Source: ZLKRG08 sp046048895 (GTDB taxonomy: Bacteria; Actinomycetota; Actinomycetes; Nanopelagicales; Nanopelagicaceae). Taken from it: DNA of 64,000 nucleotides. Numbering within the stretch: position 1 is the first letter of the stretch; every line of letters starts with the position of its first letter. The position numbers and the translations under genes were made by a program. This document shows positions 17,502 through 25,665 of this stretch, one piece after another. The notes below the pieces were generated by a model. It was not told the origin of the DNA and ran no database searches. It worked only from the letters and a program-made list of their open reading frames with translations. The stretch is from positions 62,001 to 126,000 of the forward strand of contig JBJOFF010000001.1 in the NCBI GenBank assembly GCA_046048895.1, written 5' to 3'.

Positions 17502-18227
17502 ATGTGCGGCCGCTATGCGCAAACTCAAGAGATGCGCGATTTAGTTGAAGAATTTGCGGTCACCGGCAAGTTCCCAGAAAACGCACTTCCAGCTAGTTGG
17601 AATATCGCACCCACCAATGAAATTTATATCGTGCGAAATGATGATCGAAATAATCGCGAACTTTCTACTGCATCTTGGGGAATGATCGGGCCTTGGCTTA
17701 CCGATGAAGCCGAAGCTCGCGCATCACAATCACGCGCAATCAATGCACGTTCTGAATCGATTCACGAAAAACCAACTTTCCGCGATTCTTTTAAATCCCG
17801 TCGCTGTTTAGTTCCGGCCGATGGTTATTACGAATGGGCCACCGAACTTGGCCGTTATAAAACCAAACAACCTTTTTATATTTCTGGTGATAACGGAAAA
17901 TCTTTACCAATTGCGGGAATTTGGAATACTTGGCGTTCACCATCTGGTGCATTTATGCAGAGCGCATCAATTATTACTCGCGAAGCGGTTGGTGAATTAG
18001 CAACAATTCACCATCGCATGCCGGTCATGATGCCACCGGAGCGCTGGGCCGCTTGGTTGGATGTAAAAAATACCAATGTGCGCGAGCTAATTAATTTAAT
18101 GTCCAATCAACATCCCGATGCGCATTTGCATCCAGTTCCAGTTAGCGATGCCGTTAATAAAGTTGCCAATAATGGTCCGCAGTTAGCGATTCCGATCTCC
18201 ATTACCGAACCCGAGACGCTCTTTTAG
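17502..18227 (+). CDS. SOS-response-associated (SRAP/HMCES/YedK) protein
   Basis: 241 residues starting MCGRYAQ. Cys2, exposed after removal of Met1, forms the thiazolidine crosslink to abasic sites in single-stranded DNA. Further conserved sites are seen: 'NIAPTN', 'NARSE', 'RCLVPADGYYEW' with the catalytic glutamate, and 'IHHRMPV' with the histidine. Complete length for the family. The gene ends shortly before the repeat-type terminator at 18258. Confidence 0.92.
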   Translation: MCGRYAQTQEMRDLVEEFAVTGKFPENALPASWNIAPTNEIYIVRNDDRNNRELSTASWGMIGPWLTDEAEARASQSRAINARSESIHEKPTFRDSFKSRRCLVPADGYYEWATELGRYKTKQPFYISGDNGKSLPIAGIWNTWRSPSGAFMQSASIITREAVGELATIHHRMPVMMPPERWAAWLDVKNTNVRELINLMSNQHPDAHLHPVPVSDAVNKVANNGPQLAIPISITEPETLF

Positions 18228-18257
18228 TTTGGTTCGGAAGGTTTCGCAAAAACTGAA

Positions 18258-18294
18258 CTCGAAAAAGGCCGCTCTAAAATGCGAGCTTTTTCTC
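18258..18294. repeat. Intergenic hairpin repeat, copy 1 (terminator-like)
   Basis: Stem GAAAAAGGCCGC / GCGAGCTTTTTC around TCTAAAAT; nearly identical to the element at 19965-20000. Copy 1 has five A and five T in the arms, copy 2 four and four, so the stem length changes in a compensating way. It follows the SRAP gene and may end its transcript. Confidence 0.65.
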
Positions 18295-18319
18295 CTTCAC
18301 TTTTGCTTTCACCTTCTCG

Positions 18320-18345
18320 GGAATATTGCTGCCAATTCGAGGGTT
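18320..18345 (+). promoter_or_regulatory. SigR/SigH-type promoter (GGAAT-N18-GTT)
   Basis: GGAAT at 18320-18324 and GTT at 18343-18345, spaced by exactly 18 nt, match the consensus for SigR/SigH-dependent thiol-stress promoters. It lies just upstream of the sigma factor's own gene, so autoregulation is expected. Transcription would begin near 18352, after the most upstream ATG (18326). Confidence 0.75.
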
Positions 18346-18355
18346 TTGCTGGGCG

Positions 18356-19069
18356 ATGGTTACCGATAAGGACGTACCCGAAGGGAAAGAGCTCGCGCGC
18401 TCCCGCAAGAAGGTTGCGAAGAGCGTGCTTGAGGCGCTGCCTGTAGTCTTGGGGCAAATGGCATCCAAGGAACTCGTTAAAGAGAGCCCCGCAGATCGCA
18501 ACTCGCGCTTCGAGCGCGATGCGATGCAATTTGCCGACCAACTTTATGCAGCAGCAATGCGCTACACAAAGAATCCCGAAGATGCCAAAGATTTAGTACA
18601 GGACACTTACTTAAAGGCATTCGCCTCTTTTCATCAATTTGAAGAGGGCACCAATTTAAAAGCTTGGCTATATCGCGTTCTGCAAACCACTTTTATTAAT
18701 AATTATCGTAAAGCGCAACGTCAGCCACAATTAACTGCAGATGCTGAAGTTGAAGATTGGCAGTTACATGCTGCAGCGTCGCATACACCTGATCAAGGAA
18801 AGTCTGCCGAAGTTAGCGCGTTAGAAAATTTACCGGATTCAGATATCAAACGCGCGTTGCAAGAAATTCCAGAAGAATTTCGTATGGCGGTTTATCTAGC
18901 TGATGTTGAAGGATTTTCATACAAAGAAATTGCAGAGATTGTTGGCGTTCCAGCCGGAACTGTGATGTCGCGTCTTCACCGAGGTCGTAAGCAGCTACGT
19001 GAAAAATTAACTGGCTACGCCAAAGAACTCGGCTATGTAAAAAGTAGCGATGACGGCGGTGATCAATAA
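18356..19069 (+). CDS. sigR: ECF sigma factor of the SigR/SigH thiol-stress type
   Basis: Group IV sigma factor: region 2 ('RDAMQFADQLYAAAMRYTKNPEDAKDLVQDTYLKAFASF') and region 4 ('ALQEIPEEFRMAVYLADVEGFSYKEIAEIVGVPAGTVMSRLHRGRKQLRE'). The adjacent zinc anti-sigma factor identifies the SigR/SigH system, which responds to thiol oxidation. Two starts are reasonable: ATG 18356, right after the SigR-type promoter, adding about 34 residues, and ATG 18458, giving the compact form (MASKELVKES...). A long and a short form are known for Streptomyces SigR. Stop and next start overlap (TAATG). Confidence 0.88.
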   Translation: MVTDKDVPEGKELARSRKKVAKSVLEALPVVLGQMASKELVKESPADRNSRFERDAMQFADQLYAAAMRYTKNPEDAKDLVQDTYLKAFASFHQFEEGTNLKAWLYRVLQTTFINNYRKAQRQPQLTADAEVEDWQLHAAASHTPDQGKSAEVSALENLPDSDIKRALQEIPEEFRMAVYLADVEGFSYKEIAEIVGVPAGTVMSRLHRGRKQLREKLTGYAKELGYVKSSDDGGDQ

Positions 19070-19485
19070 TGGCGCCACATAATTACAGCGGAGTAGAGAT
19101 GCCATGTGATCAGGTTAAGCACGCGCTTCTGCTTTTAGTCGATGGCCCAGAGTTCTTCGAAGCCAACCAGATTGATCCAATCTCTGTCGATAAGCACCTA
19201 GAGCGCTGCACCCCTTGCAAGCTCGAGGTTGAAGCCGAGAAGATGCTTCACGAATTAATGCGCACGATGATGAAGCGCTCTTGCAATGAAAAGGCGCCGG
19301 AATCGCTGATTGATTCGATTCACCAGCAATTACAGGCCGCGATGTTCCAGCAATCTGCGCCTCAGGTAGTAACCGAATTTCGAATGAGCCAAGTTTCAAT
19401 TGAGATCGACGAATTTGGCCAAGTTATTCAGCGCGAAATTCACATTGAATCAACCCAAGAATTCCACGATCCAGAGAGTATTTAA
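19069..19485 (+). CDS. rsrA: Zinc-containing redox-sensitive anti-sigma factor (ZAS family)
   Basis: 138 residues with the H-x3-C-x2-C zinc motif (HLERCTPC) and a further cysteine in 'RSCNEKAPESL', as in RsrA/RshA. In this family, disulfide formation releases zinc and frees the sigma factor. The upstream 'MPCDQVKHALLLLVDG' helix carries another cysteine. Translation is coupled to sigR by a TAATG overlap; an internal ATG (19099, MPCDQ...) is an alternative start. The tail (residues 100-138) is a non-conserved acidic extension, longer than in typical RsrA of about 105 residues. Confidence 0.85.
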   Translation: MAPHNYSGVEMPCDQVKHALLLLVDGPEFFEANQIDPISVDKHLERCTPCKLEVEAEKMLHELMRTMMKRSCNEKAPESLIDSIHQQLQAAMFQQSAPQVVTEFRMSQVSIEIDEFGQVIQREIHIESTQEFHDPESI

Positions 19486-19499
19486 GTTATAAATAGGGC

Positions 19500-19928
19500 G
19501 TGAGCACCGCCCAGATCAATGAAATGCCAGAAGGCATTGTTGGCGCGCTCGGATTTGCCACCATGGTGGTCCGCCCAGGCGATACCGCAGCAGCCAATGG
19601 CATCGGTGATTTAACGGTCGTTAATAACTCAGCGCTGATTTCTTTAATGGAATCTGCCGCGATTGCTGCGATTAATGAATTCTTCGAAACTGGAATTTCC
19701 ACAATTGCAACCTCAATTAATTGCAATTTTGTAACCAGTGCTGCAATTGGCGCAGAGCTGCAAGCTAGCGCGCAGTGCATCGCACAAAATGGTTATGACA
19801 TGGATTTCAATATCGAAGTTTACGAAGGTGAACGTTTAGTTGCGCAATCAACTCAACGTCGCCAAATCGTAGATCGCGTAACTTTCTTGGCTCGCACCGC
19901 CGCGCAAAGTTTGTTCGAAGCCAAGTAA
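19500..19928 (+). CDS. Hot-dog fold thioesterase family protein
   Basis: 142 residues from a GTG, with the layout of the FlK-like thioesterase group: 'MPEGIVGALGFATMVV', the 'LISLMESAAIAAINEFFETGISTIATSINCNFV' helix-strand unit with a catalytic-type Glu, and 'TQRRQIVDRVTFLART'. It probably hydrolyses a small acyl-CoA; the substrate is not evident. It follows rsrA by 14 bp and may be co-transcribed. Confidence 0.75.
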   Translation: MSTAQINEMPEGIVGALGFATMVVRPGDTAAANGIGDLTVVNNSALISLMESAAIAAINEFFETGISTIATSINCNFVTSAAIGAELQASAQCIAQNGYDMDFNIEVYEGERLVAQSTQRRQIVDRVTFLARTAAQSLFEAK

Positions 19929-19938
19929 TTTAGTAAAT

Positions 19939-20025
19939 AAAAAATCTCCCTACGAAAGCTGATCCTCGAAAAGGCCGCTCTAAAACGCGAGCTTTTCTCG
20001 AATCACTTTCTTCGAGAGATTTTTT
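19939..20025. terminator. Nested bidirectional terminator containing intergenic repeat copy 2
   Basis: Outer arms AAAAAATCTC (19939-19948) and GAGATTTTTT (20016-20025) pair perfectly; inside lies the second repeat copy (19965-20000) with its own stem CGAAAAG...CTTTTC. It lies between the convergent thioesterase and sodN genes and can stop transcription from both sides. Confidence 0.8.
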
Positions 20026-20040
20026 ATTTAAAAATCGGGG

Positions 20041-20415
20041 TTATTTTTTGGTGGCCCAGAAAATTTCTGCGATTTCGTCAATCTTTGCGATCAACTTATC
20101 TGCAACTGCCACATCCTGGGTGCCCTTAGTTCCAGCCGCACCAGCAAGCTTGGTTGCTTCATTAAATAGTGAGTGCAACTGTGGGTATGCCTCAAAGTGA
20201 TTCGGCTTGAAGTAATCGGTCCAAAGCACCCATAGGTGTTCCTTCACTTGGTGTGAACGCTCTTCTTTAATTGCAACTGCACGTGACTTGAAATCAGCAT
20301 CGCTTGAAGCAGCATACTTTTCCATGCACGCCTTTACTGATAGCGCTTCGATACGTGCCTGCGCTGGGTCATAAACACCGCAAGGTAGATCGCAGTGAGC
20401 CTTAACAATCTTCAT
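20041..20415 (-). CDS. sodN: Nickel superoxide dismutase precursor
   Basis: The nickel hook HCDLPCGVYDP follows a leader of only six residues (MKIVKA): His1, Cys2 and Cys6 of the mature enzyme are the nickel ligands, which become exposed when the leader is cut. The rest (about 118 residues) has the four-helix NiSOD sequence 'EERSHQVKEHLWVLWTDYFKP' and 'LHSLFNEATKLAGAAGTKG'. A GGAGAG site 3-8 nt upstream selects the ATG at 20415; the ATG at 20430 has none. It removes superoxide. The maturation protease is divergent, 125 bp away. Confidence 0.96.
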   Translation of the reverse strand: MKIVKAHCDLPCGVYDPAQARIEALSVKACMEKYAASSDADFKSRAVAIKEERSHQVKEHLWVLWTDYFKPNHFEAYPQLHSLFNEATKLAGAAGTKGTQDVAVADKLIAKIDEIAEIFWATKK

Positions 20416-20540
20416 ATTCTCTCCAGTCATATAGATTTAATGCGACAAACTCTTAAAGCTGTAAACGCTAAGCGTTTGCCAGATATTTCCTCTGCTGCAC
20501 GCCTAGGCTTAGGCTGGAAAGGTTACTCGGGGGAGGAAAA

Positions 20541-20858
20541 ATGCGCATCTTTGGCTACGAAATCGTCCAAGTTGAGGGCAATTCAATGCTCCCTACCTAT
20601 GCGCCAGGTGATCGAATTTTGATTAAACACCGCAGCTCGGATTTGCAACCGATACATCACGGAGAAGTTGTGATGATTGAACGCGAAGGCGAGTTATTGC
20701 TCAAACGAATCGTGCGTTATGAAATTGGCGGCCACACCGGTCAAGGAATGGTTACTGTGGAAGGCGATAATAAAGATGAATCAATTGATTCAAGGCATTG
20801 GGGCGCAGTGCCGAGCAGATTTGTTAAAGCGAAGGTTGTCTACAAATTTAGAAAATAG
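20541..20858 (+). CDS. sodX: Nickel-type superoxide dismutase maturation protease (S26 signal-peptidase-like)
   Basis: 105 residues with the S26 signature: catalytic Ser in 'VEGNSMLPTYAPGD', general-base Lys in 'LLLKRIV', and the 'VEGDNKDESIDSRHWG' box. No membrane anchor is evident, as in other NiSOD proteases, which trim the pro-peptide of SodN in the cytoplasm. A GGGGGAGG ribosome-binding site precedes the ATG. Divergence from sodN is the standard arrangement. Confidence 0.92.
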   Translation: MRIFGYEIVQVEGNSMLPTYAPGDRILIKHRSSDLQPIHHGEVVMIEREGELLLKRIVRYEIGGHTGQGMVTVEGDNKDESIDSRHWGAVPSRFVKAKVVYKFRK

Positions 20859-20905
20859 TTTTTTAGAACTCTAATACCGAGACAATCCGTCCCGACGAAA
20901 AAGAT

Positions 20906-23900
20906 TTAGCGTGTGAACGCTTCCTGCATCAGAGCTTTCTGCTCATCTTCATGCAGGTGATGATTTCCAGTTGCTGGAGATGCAGTTGCGCGACGAGAAA
21001 CACGACGCAAAGTACGACCACCAAATCCTGGGCCACCAAATTGCTCTGAAGTACGAAGCGCGATGAATGACCATGGACCTTGATTAGCTGGTTCATCTTG
21101 TACCCAAAGTAGATTTGCATTTGGATGCTTTGCGGCAATCTCTGCCATCTCTTTAGCAGGAAGTGGATATAACAATTCCACGCGAACAATTGCAGTTGAA
21201 GTTTCTTGTAATTTCTCGCGTTCTGCAATTAAATCGTAGTAAACGCGACCAGAACAGTAGATCACGCGAGATGCATTCACAACTGTTGGATCATCAATTA
21301 CTTTCTGGAAAGTTCCATTGGTGAAATCTTCAATCTTTGAAGCCGCTGCTTTCGCACGTAGTAATGATTTCGGTGAGAAATAAACCATTGGGCGCTTAGC
21401 TGGATTCTTGATGTGCCAACGCATTACGTGGAAGAACTGAGCTGGAGTTGTCGGCTGAACTACGGTCATGTTCTGCTCTGCGCAAAGCTGTAAATAACGC
21501 TCGATACGCGCTGATGAGTGGTCTGGACCCTGGCCTTCATAACCATGTGGCAGCGCCAAAACTACTGAAGAACGCTCGCCCCACTTCTGCAGCGCAGAAG
21601 AGACGAATTCATCGATGATGGTCTGAGCGCCATTAGCGAAATCGCCGAATTGGCCTTCCCAAATAACAAGTGCTTCTGGGCGAATTGTTGAGTAACCATA
21701 CTCAAAGCCCATCGCTGCGTACTCTGAAAGAAGTGAATCAACGACGAAGAACTGTGAATCGTAATTTGTTAACGCACGAAGCGGTGTCCACTCATTGCCA
21801 TTCTCTTTATCAATCACCACTGCATGGCGATGGCTAAAGGTTCCGCGACGCGCATCTTGTCCGGCAATTCTAACTGGATGACCTTCGGCAAGCAGCGATC
21901 CATAGGTAAGGATCTCGCCCATACCCCAATCGATGGTGCCATCTTTAATCATTTCAACGCGCTTCTGTAATTGCGGTAGCAACTTCTGATGAACTGTAAA
22001 TCCTTCTGGAGTTGCAACTTGAGTATTTGCAATCTTCTGAACTAATTCAGCGCTAATTGCAGTTGCATTATCTTGTGGCTCTGCAGTTGTTGGAATCTGC
22101 CAATTTGGTGATTCAGGTTCAACGTTATGCACCGCAGCATAAATTGATTCAAGTTCCGCTTGGAATTCTTTTGAAATCTGATCATTCTCTTCAGAAGTGA
22201 TATCACCGCGACCAACAAGAGCCTCTGCATAAAGAGTACGAGTTGTGCGCTTTGCGTCAATCAACTTGTACATCTGTGGCTGTGTAAAGCTTGGCTCATC
22301 ACCTTCGTTATGTCCGCGACGTCGGTAGCAAACTAAATCAATCACAACATCTTTATTAAATGCCTGGCGGTATTCAAATGCCCAACGCGCAACACGAACA
22401 CATGCTTCTGGGTCATCACCATTTACATGGAAGACCGGAGCATTAATCATCTTGGCAATATCGGTTGAATAGCGCGCAGTACGTGATGCATGTGGTGAAG
22501 TTGTGAAGCCAACTTGGTTATTTACTACTACGTGCACTGTGCCGCCAGTGCGATATCCGCTTAATTGACCCATCTGTAGGGTCTCCATATTTACACCTTG
22601 GCCAGCAAAAGAAGCATCTCCGTGTAGCAAAATCGCCATTACGCTGTAAGCATTCTTCACATTTAGCTTGTCCTGCTTTGCGCGAACGATGCCTTCCAAA
22701 ACTGGATTAACTGCTTCAAGGTGTGAAGGGTTGGCCGCTAAATAAATATTGGTAGTTGCACCATTTGCGGCGGTGAATACACCTTCAGTACCTAAGTGGT
22801 ACTTAACATCGCCAGAACCTTGTACTTGGTTCTCTTGGTAGTGACCTTCGAACTCTTGGAAAATCTGTCCATGCGGCTTACCGGCAATATTTGCCAATAC
22901 ATTTAAACGACCGCGGTGTGGCATACCGATGCAAACTTCATCTAGTTTGCTATTCGCGGCAGATCCAATCAGCGCATCAAGTAGTGGAATTACCGATTCG
23001 CCACCTTCAAGTGAGAAGCGCTTCTGGCCTACGAACTTAGTCTGCAAGAATGTTTCAAATGCTTCAGCGCTATTTAATTTGCGAAGTACATGAATCTGTT
23101 CTTCCTTTGGAAGCTTTGGCGCACCAACTTCAACCATCTGCTGAATAAATTCGCGTTCAGTTGGATTGTCGATGTACATGTACTCAACGCCAATGGTGCG
23201 GCAATATGAGTTACGTAAAATTCCGAGGATCTCTCTGAGTTTTAGCATCGGCTTGCCACCAAAACCTGCAGTAGGGAAGGTGCGATCTAAATCCCAAAGT
23301 GAGAGACCGTGAGAACCAACATCTAAATCTGGATGTGATCTCATTACGAATTCAAGTGGATCAACATCTGCCATTAGATGTCCGCTTACGCGATAAGCAT
23401 TAATTAACTCAAGTACGCGCTCTGATTTAGCGACGATATCTTCTTCAGGAGCCACATCCTGCGCCCAACGAATTGGCACATAAGGAATACGTAGCGCGCT
23501 AAATACTTGATCATAGAAAGAATCAGAGAGTAATAATTCGTGAATTCGCTTTAAGAAATCACCAGAAGTTGCGCCTTGAATAATGCGGTGATCGTATGTA
23601 GAGGTAAGCGTGACCACCTTGCTAATTCCTAGTTTGTTTAGCGTCTCTTCACTTGATCCTTGGAACTCTGCTGGGTAATCCATCGCGCCAACACCAAGAA
23701 TTAAGCCTTGTCCCTGCACTAAACGTGGCACTGAGTGAACTGTTCCAATAGTTCCTGGATTAGTTAGCGAAACCGTGGTGCCTGCGAAATCTTCAACAGT
23801 TAACGCACCGCTACGAGCCTTCTTTACGGTTGCTTCGTATGCGCCCCAGAACTGACCAAAGTCCATTGCTTCGCAGCCCTTAATTGAAGGAACCAATAGC

Positions 23901-24697
23901 TGGCGTGAGCCATCCTCCTTCGCAAGGTCAATCGCAATACCCAAATTAATATGTTCTGGATGTCCAACTGCTGGCTTGCCATCTAATTCTGTGAAGAATG
24001 CATTCATCTCTGGCATCTGCTTGATTGATTCAATCATTGCAAATGCAATTAGGTGAGTAAATGAAACTTTGCCACCGCGAGTGCGTTTCAAGTGATTGTT
24101 AATCACGATGCGATTATCAATTAAAAGCTTTGCTGGTACTGCGCGAACACTGGTTGCGGTCGGTACTGAAAGCGATGCTTCCATTGATTGCACCACGCGA
24201 CCAGCGACTCCGCGCAATGGTTCTACTCGCGCAGAACTTGGCACAGCTACAACAGGCGCGGGTTTTACTTGTGGATCTGCAGGAGTTGGTTCTGGTTTGT
24301 TGCGATTATTTAAAACTGGTTGCACTGATGGTTGCGCAGGTGCAGCAGGTGCAGGAGTTGAAACAGGTGGTTGCGCAGGTGCAGCTGGTATTGGTGCACT
24401 TACAACTGGGGCAGGAGTTGCTGCTTTCGGTGTCGGTGGAACTCCACCATTTGGTGCACCTGCGATTGGATTACCTTGCGTCGCACCCGACACATTTACA
24501 TTTGATGAACCTTGCTGCGGAACCCCTGCCACGTTATTGCTTGAAGCAACTCCGGACACCATTCCATTTTTATGGAAGTACTCAACCCAAGCTGGATCAA
24601 CTGAATTAGGATCTTTTTGATACGACTCGAACATCTCGTCTACGAGCCATTCGTTGGCTCCGAGATCGCCGTTGGTCACGGGGTTGATATTACCCAT
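20906..24697 (-). CDS. kgd: Multifunctional 2-oxoglutarate decarboxylase/dehydrogenase E1-E2 fusion
   Basis: 1263 residues with the actinobacterial Kgd/OdhA order: a short E1 N-terminal helix (EWLVDEMFESYQKDP), a long Pro/Ala-rich linker (~60-155), an E2-like succinyltransferase domain ending in the catalytic 'DHRIIQGATSGDFL' (~369) and a full thiamine-diphosphate E1 domain with 'GMPHRGRLNVLANI', 'GDASFAGQGVNMETLQM' and 'QFGDFANGAQ'. It handles the 2-oxoglutarate step of the TCA cycle. No lipoyl domain is seen, as expected in this fusion. An inverted repeat abuts the start codon. Confidence 0.96.
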   Translation of the reverse strand: MGNINPVTNGDLGANEWLVDEMFESYQKDPNSVDPAWVEYFHKNGMVSGVASSNNVAGVPQQGSSNVNVSGATQGNPIAGAPNGGVPPTPKAATPAPVVSAPIPAAPAQPPVSTPAPAAPAQPSVQPVLNNRNKPEPTPADPQVKPAPVVAVPSSARVEPLRGVAGRVVQSMEASLSVPTATSVRAVPAKLLIDNRIVINNHLKRTRGGKVSFTHLIAFAMIESIKQMPEMNAFFTELDGKPAVGHPEHINLGIAIDLAKEDGSRQLLVPSIKGCEAMDFGQFWGAYEATVKKARSGALTVEDFAGTTVSLTNPGTIGTVHSVPRLVQGQGLILGVGAMDYPAEFQGSSEETLNKLGISKVVTLTSTYDHRIIQGATSGDFLKRIHELLLSDSFYDQVFSALRIPYVPIRWAQDVAPEEDIVAKSERVLELINAYRVSGHLMADVDPLEFVMRSHPDLDVGSHGLSLWDLDRTFPTAGFGGKPMLKLREILGILRNSYCRTIGVEYMYIDNPTEREFIQQMVEVGAPKLPKEEQIHVLRKLNSAEAFETFLQTKFVGQKRFSLEGGESVIPLLDALIGSAANSKLDEVCIGMPHRGRLNVLANIAGKPHGQIFQEFEGHYQENQVQGSGDVKYHLGTEGVFTAANGATTNIYLAANPSHLEAVNPVLEGIVRAKQDKLNVKNAYSVMAILLHGDASFAGQGVNMETLQMGQLSGYRTGGTVHVVVNNQVGFTTSPHASRTARYSTDIAKMINAPVFHVNGDDPEACVRVARWAFEYRQAFNKDVVIDLVCYRRRGHNEGDEPSFTQPQMYKLIDAKRTTRTLYAEALVGRGDITSEENDQISKEFQAELESIYAAVHNVEPESPNWQIPTTAEPQDNATAISAELVQKIANTQVATPEGFTVHQKLLPQLQKRVEMIKDGTIDWGMGEILTYGSLLAEGHPVRIAGQDARRGTFSHRHAVVIDKENGNEWTPLRALTNYDSQFFVVDSLLSEYAAMGFEYGYSTIRPEALVIWEGQFGDFANGAQTIIDEFVSSALQKWGERSSVVLALPHGYEGQGPDHSSARIERYLQLCAEQNMTVVQPTTPAQFFHVMRWHIKNPAKRPMVYFSPKSLLRAKAAASKIEDFTNGTFQKVIDDPTVVNASRVIYCSGRVYYDLIAEREKLQETSTAIVRVELLYPLPAKEMAEIAAKHPNANLLWVQDEPANQGPWSFIALRTSEQFGGPGFGGRTLRRVSRRATASPATGNHHLHEDEQKALMQEAFTR

Positions 24698-24715
24698 TTT
24701 TCACATGGTGAAAAA
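24697..24715. promoter_or_regulatory. Inverted repeat at kgd start
   Basis: TTTTTCAC and GTGAAAAA with a 3-nt spacer lie directly before the kgd ATG (minus strand). No Shine-Dalgarno is visible between. It may be a repressor site or an mRNA hairpin hiding the start. Confidence 0.5.
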
Positions 24716-24814
24716 ATCTAGGCCGAGTTTTGGCTACTTTTTCAGGGCTTTCTTACCTGCCAAGATTTTAAGCGCGAATATGCATTGCAAAAAGCGGAGT
24801 AAATGTGGCGCTGG

Positions 24815-25192
24815 TTACTTATCTTCAGGAAGCACTGAAACTGCCGCAACCACGGTTGTTGCTGATATTAGAAATGTAATTAAACCTAATGGCCAGAGAC
24901 CTTCACTAAACATATAAGTAGATACACCTAAGAAAATTAAATTAACTAATACCGCCGGAGCTCGTTGCGCCCTCTTATTTTTGAAGAATCCCCAAGCCAT
25001 AAATCCAAGTGCAACTGCGCCACCAGTTGCATAAATAATTTCACCTAAAAGCGCATGGCGATCATCAATGTTATCAGCAATAAAATTTTGAACTATCAAA
25101 TATAAATCTAGGGATAACACCACTAGCGCTTCAAATAAAAGTAGGGCAGCCGCGATGGTCGAGCGCCAAGCTCTCGATTGAAGATTAATCAT
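24815..25192 (-). CDS. Four-helix membrane protein, unknown
   Basis: About 125 residues with four hydrophobic helices separated by short loops and an acidic C-terminus (LPEDK). The chosen ATG (25192) overlaps, on the opposite strand, the start codon of the GGDEF-like gene; an ATG at 25210 would add six residues and lie inside that gene. No clear ribosome-binding site exists for either gene, so leaderless transcripts are possible. Similar small membrane proteins are common in actinobacteria; no function is known to me. Confidence 0.65.
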   Translation of the reverse strand: MINLQSRAWRSTIAAALLLFEALVVLSLDLYLIVQNFIADNIDDRHALLGEIIYATGGAVALGFMAWGFFKNKRAQRAPAVLVNLIFLGVSTYMFSEGLWPLGLITFLISATTVVAAVSVLPEDK

Positions 25193-25640
25193 GGAACCAA
25201 TTCTACCCATCGAAAAGCCAAAGACCTACGATTGCTATCACGATGTATTAACGCAACATTATTCGGCACAAGTCTTTTATGACGCACTAAAACGTGAAAT
25301 ATCATTTGCCAAACGCGAGGGCAATCTAGTAGGCATACTTAAATTAGAACTATTTAGTAATGCAACCGAAGATCAAATGCTCTATTTCGCAAATGAAATT
25401 GAACTTACAGTGCGTCATCATGACTTAATATCTCGACTCGCGAGCCGTGAATTTGTGGTGTTACTGAGATTAGATTCAGAAATTTCATCAGCGTGCGAGT
25501 ACTTAGTGCAACGACTTTCGAAAGTCGAAAAACGCGGATTTAAATTTGGATGGGTCATTACAGATGGAACTAAAGGACTAGAACAAGTACTAGAAGATTT
25601 GAATAATCCACAGATTTTGCGCTCTTCAAAAACCTTATAA
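25191..25640 (+). CDS. Degenerate GGDEF-like domain protein
   Basis: 149 residues resembling a GGDEF fold: 'FYDALKREISFAKREGNLVGILKLELFS', 'FANEIELTVRHHDLISRLASREFVVLLRL'. The signature GGDEF is replaced by ASREF and the metal-binding aspartate of the first strand (usually 'DLDHFK') is missing, so it should not make cyclic di-GMP. It could bind a nucleotide or act as scaffold. Its stop is 25 bp before the CpaF-like ATPase, heading the Tad locus. Confidence 0.6.
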   Translation: MEPILPIEKPKTYDCYHDVLTQHYSAQVFYDALKREISFAKREGNLVGILKLELFSNATEDQMLYFANEIELTVRHHDLISRLASREFVVLLRLDSEISSACEYLVQRLSKVEKRGFKFGWVITDGTKGLEQVLEDLNNPQILRSSKTL

Positions 25641-25665
25641 ACAGGGAACGCCTACTGTCTGATAC

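Noticed and set aside
18326..18355. Upstream ATG as start of sigR
   Set aside because: It lies inside the SigR-type promoter, ahead of the expected transcription start, and has no ribosome-binding site.
24096..24620. Long plus-strand frames opposite the start of kgd
   Set aside because: They mirror the Pro/Ala-rich linker of Kgd; composition explains the open frames.
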